NCBI GenBank assembly: GCA_030620095.1
Contig: JAUTXW010000143.1
Coordinates: 1,282,501 to 1,346,500, forward strand
DNA length: 64,000 nt
Source: Kuschelorhynchus macadamiae
Lineage: Eukaryota; Arthropoda; Insecta; Coleoptera; Curculionidae
Direction of reading: 5' to 3'
This document shows positions 1-12,489 of the stretch, in pieces (the stretch's first letter is position 1; the number at the start of each line of letters is the position of its first letter). The position numbers and the translations under genes are program-made. The notes beneath the pieces are model-generated. The model ran no database searches. It saw only the letters and a program-made list of their open reading frames with translations, and was not told the origin of the DNA.

Positions 1-555
1 GTCTTTTAAATTTAGTTTTAGAAATAGCCGAAATACATATATTTTTTAACTATTTGTCAAGATTGAACTTTTCCTGCATTCTTTATCGTGAATACCCTTC
101 ACCATTAGAAAAAAAATATAATCGTTTTTATACCGTACCGTATAATAATAAATTTCATAAAATTGTTAAAAAAGTTAAGGAATTTTCAAAAATTATTTGT
201 CTTTTTAATGATTCAGAAACAGTAAATTTGTTAATAGATATAAATAAGTTCATTAAAATCATCCTACGATAAAAGTAAGTATTTTCAGTTAAAATTATTA
301 GGGCTAATTAATATAATAACATTTATAAATTACATATTTTGACGTTTGGCGTACATTTTCTCTTTCTAGATAAAATATTTAAGATGACTTGGACTTGGCT
401 TTTTCTATTTATTAATTTTTTATGTTACTTTGTAAGCACTAACTTTTTAATACATAAATTTCTTAAAGGAATAAAAATACTTGATATTTCAGCTTTAGTG
501 CTGTATTTTTGTTTAGATTAGATTTAAGATATCATATTGTTCAAATTTTCGCCCT
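1..555. other. AT-rich stretch, no gene identified
   Basis: Mostly AT-rich DNA. It contains a 72-codon open frame (54-272, plus strand, opening on TTG rather than ATG) with a basic, Lys/Ile-rich product containing YTVPYNNKFHKIVKKV. That composition faintly recalls the linker between the RT and endonuclease parts of Penelope-like elements, but no catalytic motif is present and the resemblance is too weak to assign. A second frame at 339-521 is hydrophobic and low-complexity and is probably chance. Confidence 0.3.
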
Positions 556-1700
556 ATTTCCTTGCTCACAACGCTCCGTAAAGTTATTGGAAGACTCGTT
601 AAGGTAGGCCTCTTTTCTGGATAGATATAAAAGTCTGACAAAGTTTAGATTTCAAAGTGATAAGTTCACTGGCGATGCTGTCTCTATCCTTTAGAATCTT
701 TACTTGAGTTTGAATGAGAGAAACTTACTGCTGCTGTCTTTTGTGACTTTTCTTAAAAAAATTGAAGTCCTATAGTTTTAGATGAATTTCATTCCAATGA
801 TTCATAGCTATCAAGAAGAAGACAATCTCTTTGGACTGTAGAATGAAGATCAAATATACTACATACCAGTAATGGTGGTCCATAAAGCTTTGTACTAGGC
901 CAATACTATTTTTGTTGCACCTGAATGGTCTTGCCTTTTTGGATATTCGAGAGAGTTGTAGTATTTTTCGGCAGATGATATAACTCTGCTCTGGAAGGCA
1001 ACTGATTACAATATCACAACGCTCTAACAAATACCATTTGTAAGGATTTAAAGAGGGTGAAAGAACGGTGTGCCTCTAATGATATACGTTGTAGATGTGA
1101 CAAATCATCCAATTTTACTTTTATATTTACATTTAATAACATAGATCTAAATAGTATTCAAATATGTCAACAAAATTTTTGGGTATTCATATTAATAATG
1201 AATTAAAATTCTCTACTCACGTAACAACTTAGTAAAAGGTTGCTTCTGGTTGGTTTGCTGTGACAGTAATATAGTCTAACGAGTTAGGTTAATTTGTTGC
1301 TAAGTAACATGAATTATGGGATCGTTTTTGGAGATTTTGTATAACCATCAATTGCTTAATCCAATTTTTGTTTTCCAAAAAAGGTCACTGCGCTACATAT
1401 ACAAAGCCAAGTTTAGGGAACATTGTAAACCTCTTTTTGTTGCTTAACGTACAAAAAAATAGGAATTTCTCTAGCAAGAGTACTATACCCGAAACAGTAG
1501 CAGCATTCCCCTCCCAATATCCAAATTTGCATTAATTAAAAACTCATTGATTTATAAAAGTATTAAATATTTCAATCACTTACCTATGAACCTGAAATCA
1601 ATTCTTTTAGATGGGCTCCCAGAAATTTTCTTAAAATAAAGGCATATTATATCCTGCAGGAATTCTATGATAATAAATATAATATTAAGTGCTTGTAATT
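556..1700 (+). pseudogene. Decayed LINE reverse transcriptase (Jockey/CR1-like group)
   Basis: A heavily frameshifted non-LTR RT. Read across frames, the pieces keep RT order: a SLLTTLRKVI-like block near 560, FQSDKFTGDAVSIL near 650-690, AAVFCDFS near 730 (motif A, DFSKAFD type), GGPQSFVLG plus an ILFLLHLNGL-like stretch near 865-930 (the GVPQGSVLGP block), FLGIHINNELKFSTHV near 1160-1225, and the C-terminal KRSLRYIYKAKFREHCKPLF near 1385-1445. These blocks are standard for Jockey/CR1/L2-type elements, and the same C-terminal pattern recurs in the LINE at 59836. Many stops and indels make it non-functional. No 5' ORF1 or endonuclease is visible, so it is 5'-truncated. The exact clade is not determined. 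Confidence 0.65.
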
Positions 1701-2209
1701 TGAAATTTATTTCTTTTTTAATTCTTTATATTACTGACTAACATTTGTGTTTATATAGATGTATGGTTTTTATTTTATTTATTAATTATCGTTTTATATC
1801 TATTCATTATTATATATGTTTTATTTATTTTTATGTATATTTTTTACTAATATGAATTATTGTTGTATATGTTTTTATTTTTAAGATTGCTTTGTCGATA
1901 AGACCTGTTTTTCTGATGACAACAAAGAATATTATGTTGGTGTTGTTGTTATTGTTATTGTTTTATCAGCACTTCACAAAAACTTATTTAAAAATACAAA
2001 TTAATGTAGGTACAACTGAATCTTAAAGTGCGTATGGGGTATCATTTTTTGGGTCTCTAAAGTGATATGTACTTCTTGATAATCCAATAGTAAAAGTAAA
2101 TGGGCACCGTTAAAACTAAAATGATAACATATATGGTCTAGTGATTTAAATGGTTAATTCTGTTGAAGTTTATAACCTTCGCAGGGCTATTCTCGACATG
2201 ACCTATAGT
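1701..2209. other. AT-rich, probably LINE 3' tail and unclassified DNA
   Basis: T-rich sequence with runs of TTATTGTTATTGTT near 1930-1965. It may be the 3' untranslated tail of the LINE just upstream, but no poly(A) or clear target duplication marks its end. No gene seen. Confidence 0.3.
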
Positions 2210-2413
2210 TCAGCATGGATTTCGTTTCACCTTTTTGCGGTCACGCCATCGTTCTAGCAAGTTATATAACTGCAACTTCAGATAGCACACAACATCCAAA
2301 CTCGCCCGATTAAATATGGAAGATAAATCGAAAAACATGGCTATGCTAGACCCAAATACATTTAACACTTTCCCCAATTTGGGTTTACATTGAGATTTGA
2401 AGGATTTTGACAA
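2210..2413 (-). pseudogene. Possible reverse-transcriptase remnant
   Basis: A minus-strand frame of 67 codons contains AMFFDLSSIF followed about 20 residues later by a basic WRDRKKVKR stretch. This resembles LINE RT motif A (FFDLSKAFD) and the downstream SYLTDRKQ block. The catalytic Asp of FFDLS is kept, but the second motif (YADD/FADD) is not found nearby. It could equally be a chance frame. Confidence 0.25.
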
Positions 2414-3465
2414 AGTTTGTTCAATTTATAGTAAAAATGTAATTTTGAAAACTAGAGCAAGAATCAAAGTCACGAAGTAAAATGTGAAATTTGTTGGGTG
2501 TGATTGTCTCGGAGCTGCTTTTTACCGTATGTTAACCACAATTCAACGAAATACGATACACAGATATTTAATATACAACAAAAAGAAGACAAGTAATTCC
2601 CTACAGCAAAAAATTATCTTAATATTTATATTACTATGTAAGACCTGAAATGTGTCATACAGAAAAAAATCAACAATATTAAATACTAGATTATATACTT
2701 AAATATATTATTAAACTTACCGACTTCATTTTAGAATTCAATAGAAAAAAACTTTCCTTACAAGTATCTATCAGATCCCTGAAACTTAAACGTAAAATCT
2801 TCTAATACTACTTTTAGTATTAACATTAATTCATTTTAGCATCGTGAATTGGCTAATTACAATATTTTTGGCTAAATTGACATTTTTATATTTGTTAGGA
2901 TTCTTTTTCACTTGTTTACGAATAACTCATGATATCTCTGAAAATGATAAGGGTAACCCAGAAAACCGTGGTGTCTCCCCGGCCTATACTTTTTTCTTTA
3001 TTATTTATAAATTATTATATATTCGGGTTACTCGATAAAATAAAAGAAATACGAACCATAGAAAAACGTACTAGTTTAGAACAGTGATTTATGGTTGCAT
3101 ACCTCAGTAGATTTTAGTCGAATTTTATAAAACAGCATTATTTAATACTTTAAAAAGGCCTTGCAGAACGAAGAACGAGAACATGTAGAAATTTGGTATT
3201 ATTATTTCTGTGCTGGAGATTATTTTCAGGTCTTAAATATTTTTACAGGGTAACTTCTGTTTTTGTTTACATATTATTTCCCCGTTTATGTATATACCTC
3301 AATGATTTTCTCAAGTTTATATTTATATGGAATAAATATAATAATTTTGATATGTTCTGTCGTTTTATGAAAATTATTAATAGCTTCTCAAATAGAAGGA
3401 CCATTTTCACACTTAAGTATTCCCTTTCTTCCCTAGCGTACCTGTGCGGTCGAAATATTTGTTGA
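2414..3465. other. AT-rich stretch, no gene identified
   Basis: No coding, RNA or mobile-element signal that I can support. The frames at 2844-3038 and 3193-3465 are hydrophobic, biased by AT content, and lack homology that I recognise. Confidence 0.3.
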
Positions 3466-3585
3466 GGTATCAAGGGTATTATAAGGCAAAAAACGCTTGA
3501 GGTCGACACAGTAATTCCCGTGGACCTCTAACCCGAGAGACATACCTCGACCGAAAGCGTTAGCCCTCCTAATACCCTTGGTGCC
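3466..3585. repeat. Foldback hairpin of about 120 bp
   Basis: Left arm GGTATCAAGGGTATTATAAGG and right arm CCTCCTAATACCCTTGGTGCC are near-complementary. A second inner pairing (AACGCTT...GGTCGA with CGACC...AAGCGTT) extends the stem imperfectly. It could be a small palindromic MITE. Nothing indicates an expressed hairpin RNA. Confidence 0.45.
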
Positions 3586-3595
3586 TTCAACATTA

Positions 3596-3645
3596 ACACC
3601 CATATTCACTAAAGAGGTTGAAATTTAGACCAGGTCCAACTTGAC
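3596..3645 (+). repeat. Short dispersed repeat, copy 1
   Basis: About 50 bp beginning CATATTCACTAAAGAGGTT and ending near ACCAGGTCCAACTTG. It matches 31873-31922 with few differences. Probably the end of a MITE or SINE family. Confidence 0.45.
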
Positions 3646-3999
3646 AGTTATATGTTTGAGATAACATTTTTAACAATTGAACAAATAATTTTTCTAAATG
3701 TCACAATTACAAAATTACAATGACATAAGCGAAAGATGATTGAACTAAGAGTTTTTAGTGCCATGACAACTAGTCCTGGCCTAACTCTTAAACCTTTTAA
3801 GTAAATACGGAGGTATACATCCGAGCAAGTACAAATTTTTGAGAAAAATCTAGCTTTAATAATATTACAACAAACTATTATTTTTATTTCCCTAGGGCGT
3901 TATTTTTCTATAATAATGCCCTAGCGTGTTTTTTAGTTTATTATTTATAATGCCCTATGGCGTTATTTCTTATTCAACTGACTTTGACAAAGTCATAAT
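3646..3999. repeat. AT-rich DNA with CCCTAGGGC repeats
   Basis: From about 3888 to 3972 a motif of the form CCCTAGGGCGTTATTTTT recurs three times in both orientations (GCCCTAG with CTAGGGC), giving a palindromic cluster. The same GCCCTAGGGCATTA motif appears at 28846-28860. No gene. Confidence 0.4.
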
Positions 4000-4805
4000 A
4001 AACTAGTGAGACATTAAAATTTGAATACAAAAAAAATCATATTTGGTATCTTCCATCGCTTAAAGAAATAACATTTTACAGTTTTTATTTTTTAGATTTA
4101 GAGAGCAACCCCTTTTTTTTTAGCGGTGAAAATGATTTTATATACAAAAAAAAATATATTGAACGTGTTTAGCCGTTTTTTTGAAATATCGTTTTATTAT
4201 TTTTTAAATATAGATATCGAAAAAAAAATGGTGTCTACGCCAACGACTTTCAAAATAATTTGAGGCTAACATATTTACATGTTATACCCGTTAAAAATAT
4301 GGAAGAGCTATAACCATGGTACGAAACTCTAGTCTTCGCAATACATTGATCTGGACTATTTCTGGTTCAAACTTAAATCGAATTAGCTTGCCTAGTGATA
4401 CTTTTAGGTTGGTTAAAAACATTAAAAATTGAGATATACCAAAATAAATATCTAAATTTAATAATTTTTTTTTTAGATTTATGTGCAAAAATCGTTTGTC
4501 TCAGAATTTTGATATGCGTTTTTGGCTTGTCTAGTGGTGCATTTAGGTTGGTTAGGAAATAATAGGAATTCTTCGAGTTTTAACCGAGATATACCAAAAT
4601 GAATATCTGAAGTTAATAATTTGATTGAAGTTATAGTGCCCGCAAATTTTGTTTACAAGAACAGTCACATCCACATGATTTCGTATTCTATGAACTCAGA
4701 AACGTCTAAAACCCAACTATATTTTTCAATTTCTTGCGGTTGCAATATTATGATTAATAACATACTATGGGGATGTAAAAATTAAAAAAAAACCTTGAGA
4801 ACTTG

Positions 4806-4873
<68 letters not shown>

Positions 4874-5215
4874 AAGAAAAAAATTGCTTATGCATATGAA
4901 AAGAGAAAATACCTTGCTCTGTTTCCTTAAAAATGCAAATATTTTATTATATATATATATATATTTCCCTAGGCCCACCCAGTATAGCAGAAAAAAGTTT
5001 TATATACAAAGAGATAAAAGAAATTTGACCGGTTTGTTTTTCTTTAAACTCACCCCTTTAAAACAAAAGATATTTTCATTTTTTTTTCATATTTCTAGGG
5101 CTACCATTTAAAATAAAAAAATGTATTTTTATACAAAAGAAATAGAACAAATTTGACCCGTTTTTTCGTTTGCTAAATGAGCTAAACGTCCTTGCAATAT
5201 TTTTTCGTCCTACTA

Positions 5216-5252
<37 letters not shown>

Positions 5253-5830
5253 TCTTAATTTTAAGAGGATTGTTTCATATATATATATATATAGCAAAAG
5301 AAATTTGATGTAGTGCGCAGTGAATTTGTAAGCCAGCTAAATACGTCGGGCAAATACATTGTTTTTTGTTTTCAGTTGGCTTTCTAATCTTTTTAGAGTT
5401 ATTTTTTATAGCTGGAAATATCATTTTTATACACAAAAAAAATAAGAGAAATGTGGCATATTTTACCGCTTTTTGAATTTTTCTTTTCGTTTTCTGAGGG
5501 CTGACTCATCTAGTTTGAGCTATACAGGAAAAGAAAATTAATGAATACATAACATATTTTTTCACTTATATAATCCAAAAAAAGTTTGTATCTACGCAAA
5601 TGACTTTCACAAAGTTTCAGTGTCAGAACATTTGCCCCATTATTTCTGTTTTTAATTTGACCAATGATTATGAATTCTCTTACATTTTCATACCCTTAAA
5701 AATATCGAAGATCTACGGCCATAATTCCTGCGAGACTGACTTAGACTATTGTATTTTTGCTGCAGATTTCAAGAACTGGAGTGACCGTTTTCAGGTTATC
5801 GTTCGATGAAATTTTGTTTACATACACACA
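4000..5830. repeat. Degenerate repeat block with (TA)n tracts
   Basis: A motif of the form TATACAAAAGAAATTTGACC followed by a T-run recurs with decay near 4020, 4140, 4995, 5130 and 5430. The stretch from about 4234 also has a diverged partner near 5590. A 139-bp tandem duplication is visible at 4386-4650 (GCTTGCCTAG... repeated as GCTTGTCTAG...). Pure (TA)n lies at 4809-4872, 5218-5249 and 5277-5293. Open frames here encode only Tyr-Ile repeats or chance peptides. Confidence 0.55.
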
Positions 5831-7404
5831 TTAGTACATGCTTTTATTTTTAAATGTTTTTCCTATTCTAGCAAGTCTAAAACGTCGATTAATCCAATTT
5901 ATATTTTTCGAAAATGTTTGCCATTCCAAAACTTCCCCCTATATAGCCTATAGAGTGTAATAATAATACAATATATTTGTGGTTATATCGGTAAGTAAAA
6001 ATATGAATACATTATTTCAAAAAACAGCGAAATACATCAAATTTCTTTAATCTTTTAATTTTAAGTTTTTTTATTATACTGCAATAACTATTAACAATAA
6101 AGTTTTAAAATACAACTTTTAACTTTTTAATTTTAAGATCTTTGTTTTGTTGATATATTCAATAACATCAATTTTTTTATTTATATACCTTTACTTCACT
6201 CTCTATATTTTATTCATATTCTAAATTTTAACAATAAATATTATTCAACATCGTTTTTTTTTAATATTACGATATTAGCTAATCTACATAATTTTTTCGA
6301 TAACGCCAGCAATTATGCTTTAAACAATTCCTGTCACCCTAATAAATTCAATTAAATTATCCACTGCGAGAGGAGTAGGATCCTAGAGAAGTTCAGGATG
6401 CGAATCTGACATAGAATACTCTTCCTACGTGCGGTATCCGACGGCATAAGATTTATTCAGCTAATCTCTAAGGATTTACCTAACATTTATATACATGTAA
6501 TTTAAACGCTAAGAACATTAGATATAGAACACGTCGCTTAATATGAATCATTTCTTAAGCACTGTCTATACTTTTCTTGATATTTCTGACTTAACAACGA
6601 TGACAACAAATTTCAGATTAAAACTGTGATATTGGTTATTATATTTCTCTCAAAATATAAAGTTAAGAAATAAGGTTATAAACCTTATCTCAATAAAAAC
6701 AGATTTACTACGTGTACTGTCGAATTTATCAACTAATAATAATAATAATATAATAATGATTAGCCGAGAATGTTCTTTAACATCACAAATCGAATTTAAA
6801 TTTTTCGTTTTAATTTGAAATATTTTACTTTAAACTCAAAGTGTGTGATGGCAAAAACCGCAATTATTATGCATGTTTGACTAATGGATAAAGAGCGAAA
6901 CACAATACAAATTACGAATTCGTCTTTAAACGCCCTATAACGATCGGAATTATATATATGGTATCCTATTTAAAATAAAAAGATTCATATCAGCCCAGAA
7001 AAACCCAACACCCGGAATAAATTAATAAATCAAAATAAAAAAATATTTGGCTTTTATGAATCTACAGATAAGGGAATATGGCATCTTATTTTAGGTACCC
7101 TGTACATGCAATTGCAGTCTGTCACTGTGTCACAAAAATTAAGTAAATATGTCTAAAGATGTTTACTTAATTTTTGACTCGTAAAAGAAAAAGCAAAAGG
7201 TTCCGAGCATGTACCTTATTATTTACATTGTTACTTTACAATAAATAGTTGAGCACAGCAAGTGTGCGCTGCTGGTGCTAGAGCCGCAATATACACTCTT
7301 TAAAAACGCCTGCCATGATTTTACCCCACAGTATCAGTCTGCCTTTCTGCATAAAGCATTTTTGATATTGTTAATATGGGATAGATTTTCATTAATGATC
7401 TCGT
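5831..7404. other. AT-rich stretch with one hairpin
   Basis: No gene seen. An AAT-type microsatellite lies near 6732-6756. A perfect 14-bp-stem hairpin lies at 7134-7175 (AAAAATTAAGTAAA paired with TTTACTTAATTTTT, 14-nt loop). Around 6370-6470 the GC content rises and short frames open on both strands, but I could not attach them to any family. Confidence 0.35.
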
Positions 7405-7660
7405 GATTTTTTCTCAAAATTTCTTGCCACTTTAATACGGTCTGCCGGCACTTTCTCGCCAAGCAAATGGTCTGTCAGCTCATATCCGTATTCTATTAAA
7501 ACATATTATTTCCCAAAATTTACCTAGTTATCGCTTTTTCCAAGAAGTTTTTTTACTTTGTCCACCCGCCCTCGCTCTCCATACCACGACCACCTAGGCA
7601 GCCAAGTGACTCAGTGCTTGATTACGCCGAAGGACCCTTTTCAGATGAAAATCGTCCATG
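7405..7660 (-). pseudogene. Unidentified decayed coding sequence
   Basis: One minus-strand frame reads about 80 residues of coding-like sequence interrupted by three stops. It includes WSWYGERGRVDKVKKLLG and then EYGYELTDHLLGEKVPADR and KVARNFEKKSRDH. Base composition is clearly less AT-rich than the flanks. I do not recognise the family. It could be an old transposase or a host pseudogene. Confidence 0.3.
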
Positions 7661-10199
7661 TAGCAGGTACATGACGATATTATGTAGCTAGCTCTCCGTC
7701 AATTACTATGTATAACGTTTTGTCGCTCATTCTGCAAACTTTTAAATGTGTGCCTTGAAAATACACTTTTAACATTTATATCATAAATACCTATTATAGG
7801 TTTTAGTCTGTGTCTACTGGACTTGCAAGACGTATAAGTAAGAAACAAATTGTGCCATCCGCTGTCGCCAATTACCAGCCCGACATGATTAATGCAAAAG
7901 ATACCAAGGTTATTGGTTATTTTATACAAAAAATAGACAATCTATTGAATTAACCAAGCACCTTGATGATTTCATTAGACACGCGTCAGGCGTAGGTGGG
8001 CAGAAGTCTGCTCATCGAAGCTCATTCAGTATTCTGATTTAATGCAGTGAAGATCCCTCGTGTAATCGCAGGCAAGACCTAGTAAAGGAATTCCAATTTG
8101 ACATAGTCTAAACCCAGGGACCATGATTTCATAATTGAAATTTAACTGTAGCCTGAAACGAAGAAGGTTTTGAGTGATTGTGTATAATTTTCTTGTACGT
8201 TCACCTTCGAATCTCGACGCAGTCTCACTTGTATAAAATACAGAGTTTAAAAAAAAACATGGACCGTCGCTTAATGGGATGATCGATCAAGCCGAGGTAA
8301 AACACTAGACTTACGCAAAGACGAAAAAGCTAAATATCGATCCTGGATTTGGTTAGTTATCTTCTTACGACTTTTTCCAATCCTTCTTCTGCAGAATCCT
8401 GTCTACCTATAGCGATTCCATAATGCTAAATGACTGACGAGCTGACGTTAAAATTTTTTGAATTAAAATTGCTAGTTCCATTCTTAATCAAGGAAACGCC
8501 TTGCGCAACTTTAATTTCCTAAAATGCCAAATTTTGGGTAAGTCAAGATATTAAACTGACTTTAAGAAAATTTTTATTATTTTCCATGTATAATAGGTCT
8601 CTAGACTTACGTTACGGTATCTCTGGATTTTTTTTTAATTTTTAACGATATCTTAGGAAGAAATGTTTCTTTTGAATATTGCATTTATGCGTTTATTAGA
8701 AAAAAATATTACGTCTATCGTAATTTTGTTGCCTCATGTATTGTATTCCGCGAACACAGTATGTAGATTCCCTTATTTACTTTTTTTTTTGAGCAATATA
8801 TAAAAGAGCAAATTATTTTGCTTAAGGGTAGTATTGTGACTACTTTGTATCTGTTGCCGTGATATAAATATAAAAATGGCTAATTAGTTAGGAAACGACA
8901 AAAAGCAGAAAAAAAATCATGTCCTTTTTATTTTGTCTATATTTTTTCCTGGATGGCCGTATTAAAATAATAAATATTACTTCTAAATTTTAATTATGTC
9001 ATTGGGGGCCGTATGACTTTTTTGGCATCTTTTTTAACGAACAACAATAATTACTGTTTTCGATAAATGTTTTACATCGTAAACGATGCGTTTACTGCTA
9101 CTGTCGCCTCAAAATGACGAGCGAAACGGGAAACAAATTTGCGCTTATTCGTGACTGATTATCACCCAGTCATCTAGAAAATTAGTAGGGAATGAAAATA
9201 CGCCATTGGAAGCAGGGATCAGAAAAGGAATAAAGTTTAAGTTTAGTGCATTTGAAAACAATTGTCAAGTATTCTTTTTACTGAAGAAGAGAGAAACATG
9301 TTTAAACTCCATAAGGAAAATTACTTAGTATATTTTTAATTAGTTAGAATAAACGTTTTTTAATCTTCTCTATCAGCAGCGACTTCTATTGTTTGATAAA
9401 GTCGATCAAAAGCTAACCTAACAGAGTTAAAAAGTTATGTTTATTATGTCTGTAATTATTCATTTCATAAAATGAAATATCTGGACAGTACATGAAAGCC
9501 AACCAGATAGTGAAATCAAACAATGTTTTATCTAATCAAATTACAGTAAGTAGCGTATAGTTTTAATAGTTTAATAGAATGGTATTAAGTGACGACTGAA
9601 TTACTAGGGTTTCTAAGCTAAAAATGGTCATTAAATATTAATAAAACATATTTTTAAATCCCTGAGTAAAACTGCACATATTGAATTATTAATTAAATAT
9701 ATTATAGGCTATTGTGTGGCGAAAAATATATTTTGGGGTTTTTGACGGTTTAGAGGATATAAAACAGAAAAAAAACATATTTTTTTCTAGAAGTTTTAAT
9801 ATAATATTGTTAAGGTTTCCCCAAATGTCCATATTTTTATAGTTGTACTGAATTTTGATACCTACCATGTATTTTAAAGAGACTTTGTGACTATATTTGA
9901 GTTTAGTATATAAAAACAGATGCATCTGGGGTTTTATTAAAGTTTTTTTTTTAATGTGATGCTAACTGCACTAAAAACACGTAATAAGTTAGAATCATTG
10001 ACATAATAAGATAAGGGACTGGGCTTTGCGAGGCTTTTCATATAATCTATTATATCAATGGCATGAACAAACTTATTTGTATAAGGTGCCAATGTAAGCA
10101 AGAAAAAAATGTATATATCGTATGTGGCATTTTACCTGCATGTACATTACCAATTTAATAAAATTATCCATAAAGTAACCAATTTTTTGTCTCTTTTAG
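7661..10199. other. Intron or intergenic DNA, no gene identified
   Basis: AT-rich sequence with no supported gene, RNA or complete mobile element. The 76-codon minus frame at 7699-7929 lacks any recognisable motif. The right edge is the polypyrimidine tract and acceptor of the host exon at 10200, so at least the end of this stretch is probably intron. Confidence 0.35.
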
Positions 10200-10354
10200 T
10201 TCCCTTCGAAGCAGCCGCATTTTGTAGAAAGTAGGACGGAATCAAGCATTACTCTAAAAAAAGAACACCTGAGAGCGATTGAGAGAAATTGCGAAAAAGA
10301 ATTGAACAAACTTAACAACTACATAGTCTACGTCAATTTTCTAAGAAGAAACTG
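10200..10354 (+). CDS. Penultimate coding exon of an unidentified host gene
   Basis: A 155-nt exon preceded by the acceptor TTTTTTGTCTCTTTTAG and followed by the donor GTAAGA. Only one frame is open: 51 codons plus two bases (TG). The peptide starts FPSKQPHFVESRTESS, is Lys/Glu/Asn-rich, and has a probably helical middle (LKKEHLRAIERNCEKEL) ending VNFLRRN. Codon and base use are much less AT-rich than the flanks. Read without splicing, TGG is followed at once by TAA, so the frame depends on splicing. The two leftover bases join the first base of the exon at 22334 to make TGG (Trp), which is the main reason to link the two. I do not recognise the protein; no enzyme motif or membrane segment is visible in this part. 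Earlier exons are presumably to the left. Confidence 0.65.
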
Positions 10355-10433
10355 GTAAGATTATTCAAATACTTAATAACCAAATTATACCCTAGATTTA
10401 AGCAAAATGTTTAAAATTTGTGAACTAAAATAG
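10355..10433 (+). other. Intron start
   Basis: Begins with the GTAAGA donor of the exon ending at 10354. If the exon pairing is right, the intron runs to the CAG acceptor at 22331-22333, about 12 kb, and contains all the elements listed between. Confidence 0.5.
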
Positions 10434-12309
10434 ATATTGTTACCAGTGGCGCAACTAGGGGGGGGCTAGGGGGAGCTTAGCCCCCCCGACCCCAAAATTA
10501 GCACCCCCGCCAGGCCATTGGCGAGGACCAACCAAAACAGTTAAACTCCATTTTGTTTGTAAAAATGGGTAAAAAGGTTTTCATCCGTAGCATAATTTAT
10601 TTTTCTCTTGCATCTTCCGTTTTTTAGTTAAGAAATAAACATAGGTTTTTTTCTAATTTAGCATCTTGTATACTTTTGACCAATTTAATTGGACACATTA
10701 TCTGGCCTTACGAAAACGTAAGAGCGTGCTTATTTTGAAGTTACGGATCATAAAAGTTTGAGAAAAAGTAAAAAGTGTCAGCGATATTTTTTAAAGGGTT
10801 TAAAAGAGTAAAAAAAAAATCATATTTTGTTTACCCAAAACCGATAATAGTCAAACTGAAAACAGAAATAGTGTAGTAAATAGTAACAATGAAAAATCAT
10901 GGAAGTCATTGATGTAGATACTTAATCTTTCTCGACTATACATATATAAAATAAAATTGAGGTGATATTCCAAAAAACGGCGAAACTTCTGATATTTCAT
11001 TTTTTGTATCAAAACCATGTTCGTCTCCCAAGTAGCACAAATTAGCTGATGAACTTTTTTGCCTAACAGTTATCCATAAAAAACACAAAAAAAAAACAAG
11101 ATTAGCCATGAAAGCTCGCTTCAAATGAGATTTTTTGGCTCCAAAGGTAGCAGTTTTTAATGTAGATAGGCTATAGCATAATTACTTGGCCAAAAAATAC
11201 CTTTTATAGGATAATCAAACCTCCAACTTTTTTTTGTACTATTGGATGGCCAAAAAGTAGAAATATCTGTCAATTTTGTTTGCCACAATATAACCACATA
11301 TATTCTAGTAAGTATTGAAGTTAAATTATAGTAAGCACAGCTGTTTAAAATACCAGAATATGGCATTTTTAATCAATAGAAATCGAGGTAAGAATATAAT
11401 CAATAAGTAGGAATTTTTCCCAAATGCCAACGAAACATATTTTAGCAAGTATGTAAGTTTAATTATAGTAATAAAAGGTATATAAGAATGTCAGATTATA
11501 ACATTTTAAGACAACAAAAATTGAAAGGAAAAAATATGGCTTTTATTATCATATTTTTGTTTCAAAATTAAACTAAAATTAGGTAGTTTTATTTCGCTTA
11601 TTTTTGCTTTAATATTGCCAAAAAATGCCACATTTTCAAATTTACGTTTATAACCTATAAAAATATACTTAACCAAACCGAAGATTTATTTAGAAAAACG
11701 AAATATAAATTATTTACCATACAACATGTCTAATAAAAAGATTAAATATTTCACCACATATTATAGAAAAACGCCTATTGGGGTAATCGTCGTTTAATTT
11801 TGACGCTGGCTCCTGTGTCTTAAATTAGCCATTTTTTAGCGAGTACTAAAGGCAAACCAAGTAGGCATTTTTATTGCCAAAATTTTAGTAAATGTTGCTA
11901 CATTTGAAAATTATTGCCATTTGATAAATATTTGCTTACAAGGTGGCCAATTTCAAGGAATATTTGCTTAAAAAATAACTCAAAGCTTTTTATGATTCGA
12001 CACGATTGAAATTAAAATTAAACTAATTTCCTAGCAGCCATTACTTGACCACTTTAAACAAACATATTCTTTCTACCCATAAAAACGTATTTTACGTTAG
12101 GGACTCTTTAATGAATTTTCTTAGTAAAAAAGCTAAAAAAGCTCGATTTTAAAGTCAAAAAGTAGCTAATAAACCCAACCATAAAATCAAAAGAGTGGGT
12201 CGTCCAATTGGCCATTTTTACCCCATTATGGTCAAATTATTATTCCCCACTTTAGCCATACGTCCGTCTTTATACTGTAATAGAACTGTTATTATGGCTA
12301 GCAATTTTA

Positions 12310-12407
12310 AGTTTATATCATCTGCTGATGCTAACTTGGTTAGCGAAACGCGCGTCCAGAACGTAACAAGTTGTGGTGTAGTGTGGTTAGAACTCTTGTA
12401 TTTTGAT
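12310..12407 (+). mobile_element. 98-bp Penelope-like element end (family B) inserted in the hAT
   Basis: Flanked by a 12-bp TSD, CTAGCAATTTTA, at 12298-12309 and 12408-12419. The insert matches the 3' terminal repeat of the PLE at 54010-54117, including TAACTTGGTTAGCGAAACGC and TGTAGTGTGGTTAGAACTCT. It contains a hammerhead-ribozyme-like core (CTGATG, a 6-bp stem GCTAAC/GTTAGC, then GAAAC...GTC). A 98-bp copy means extreme 5' truncation. The 88-codon frame overlapping it is not a gene. Confidence 0.75.
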
Positions 12408-12489
12408 CTAGCAATTTTAGCTGATCAGCCAGAGATATTAGCAAATATCACAGCATTTTAGCCCCTATATGATTATATGTACTACTTGG

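Noticed and set aside
4754..5297. Tyr-Ile-rich frames of 73-102 codons
   Set aside because: They span (TA)n microsatellites.
6360..6480. Possible exon or LINE fragment in a GC-richer patch
   Set aside because: Short frames open on both strands with stops; no splice pair or recognisable motif.
12195..12461. 88-codon plus-strand frame
   Set aside because: It is made of hAT interior plus the 98-bp PLE terminal insertion.
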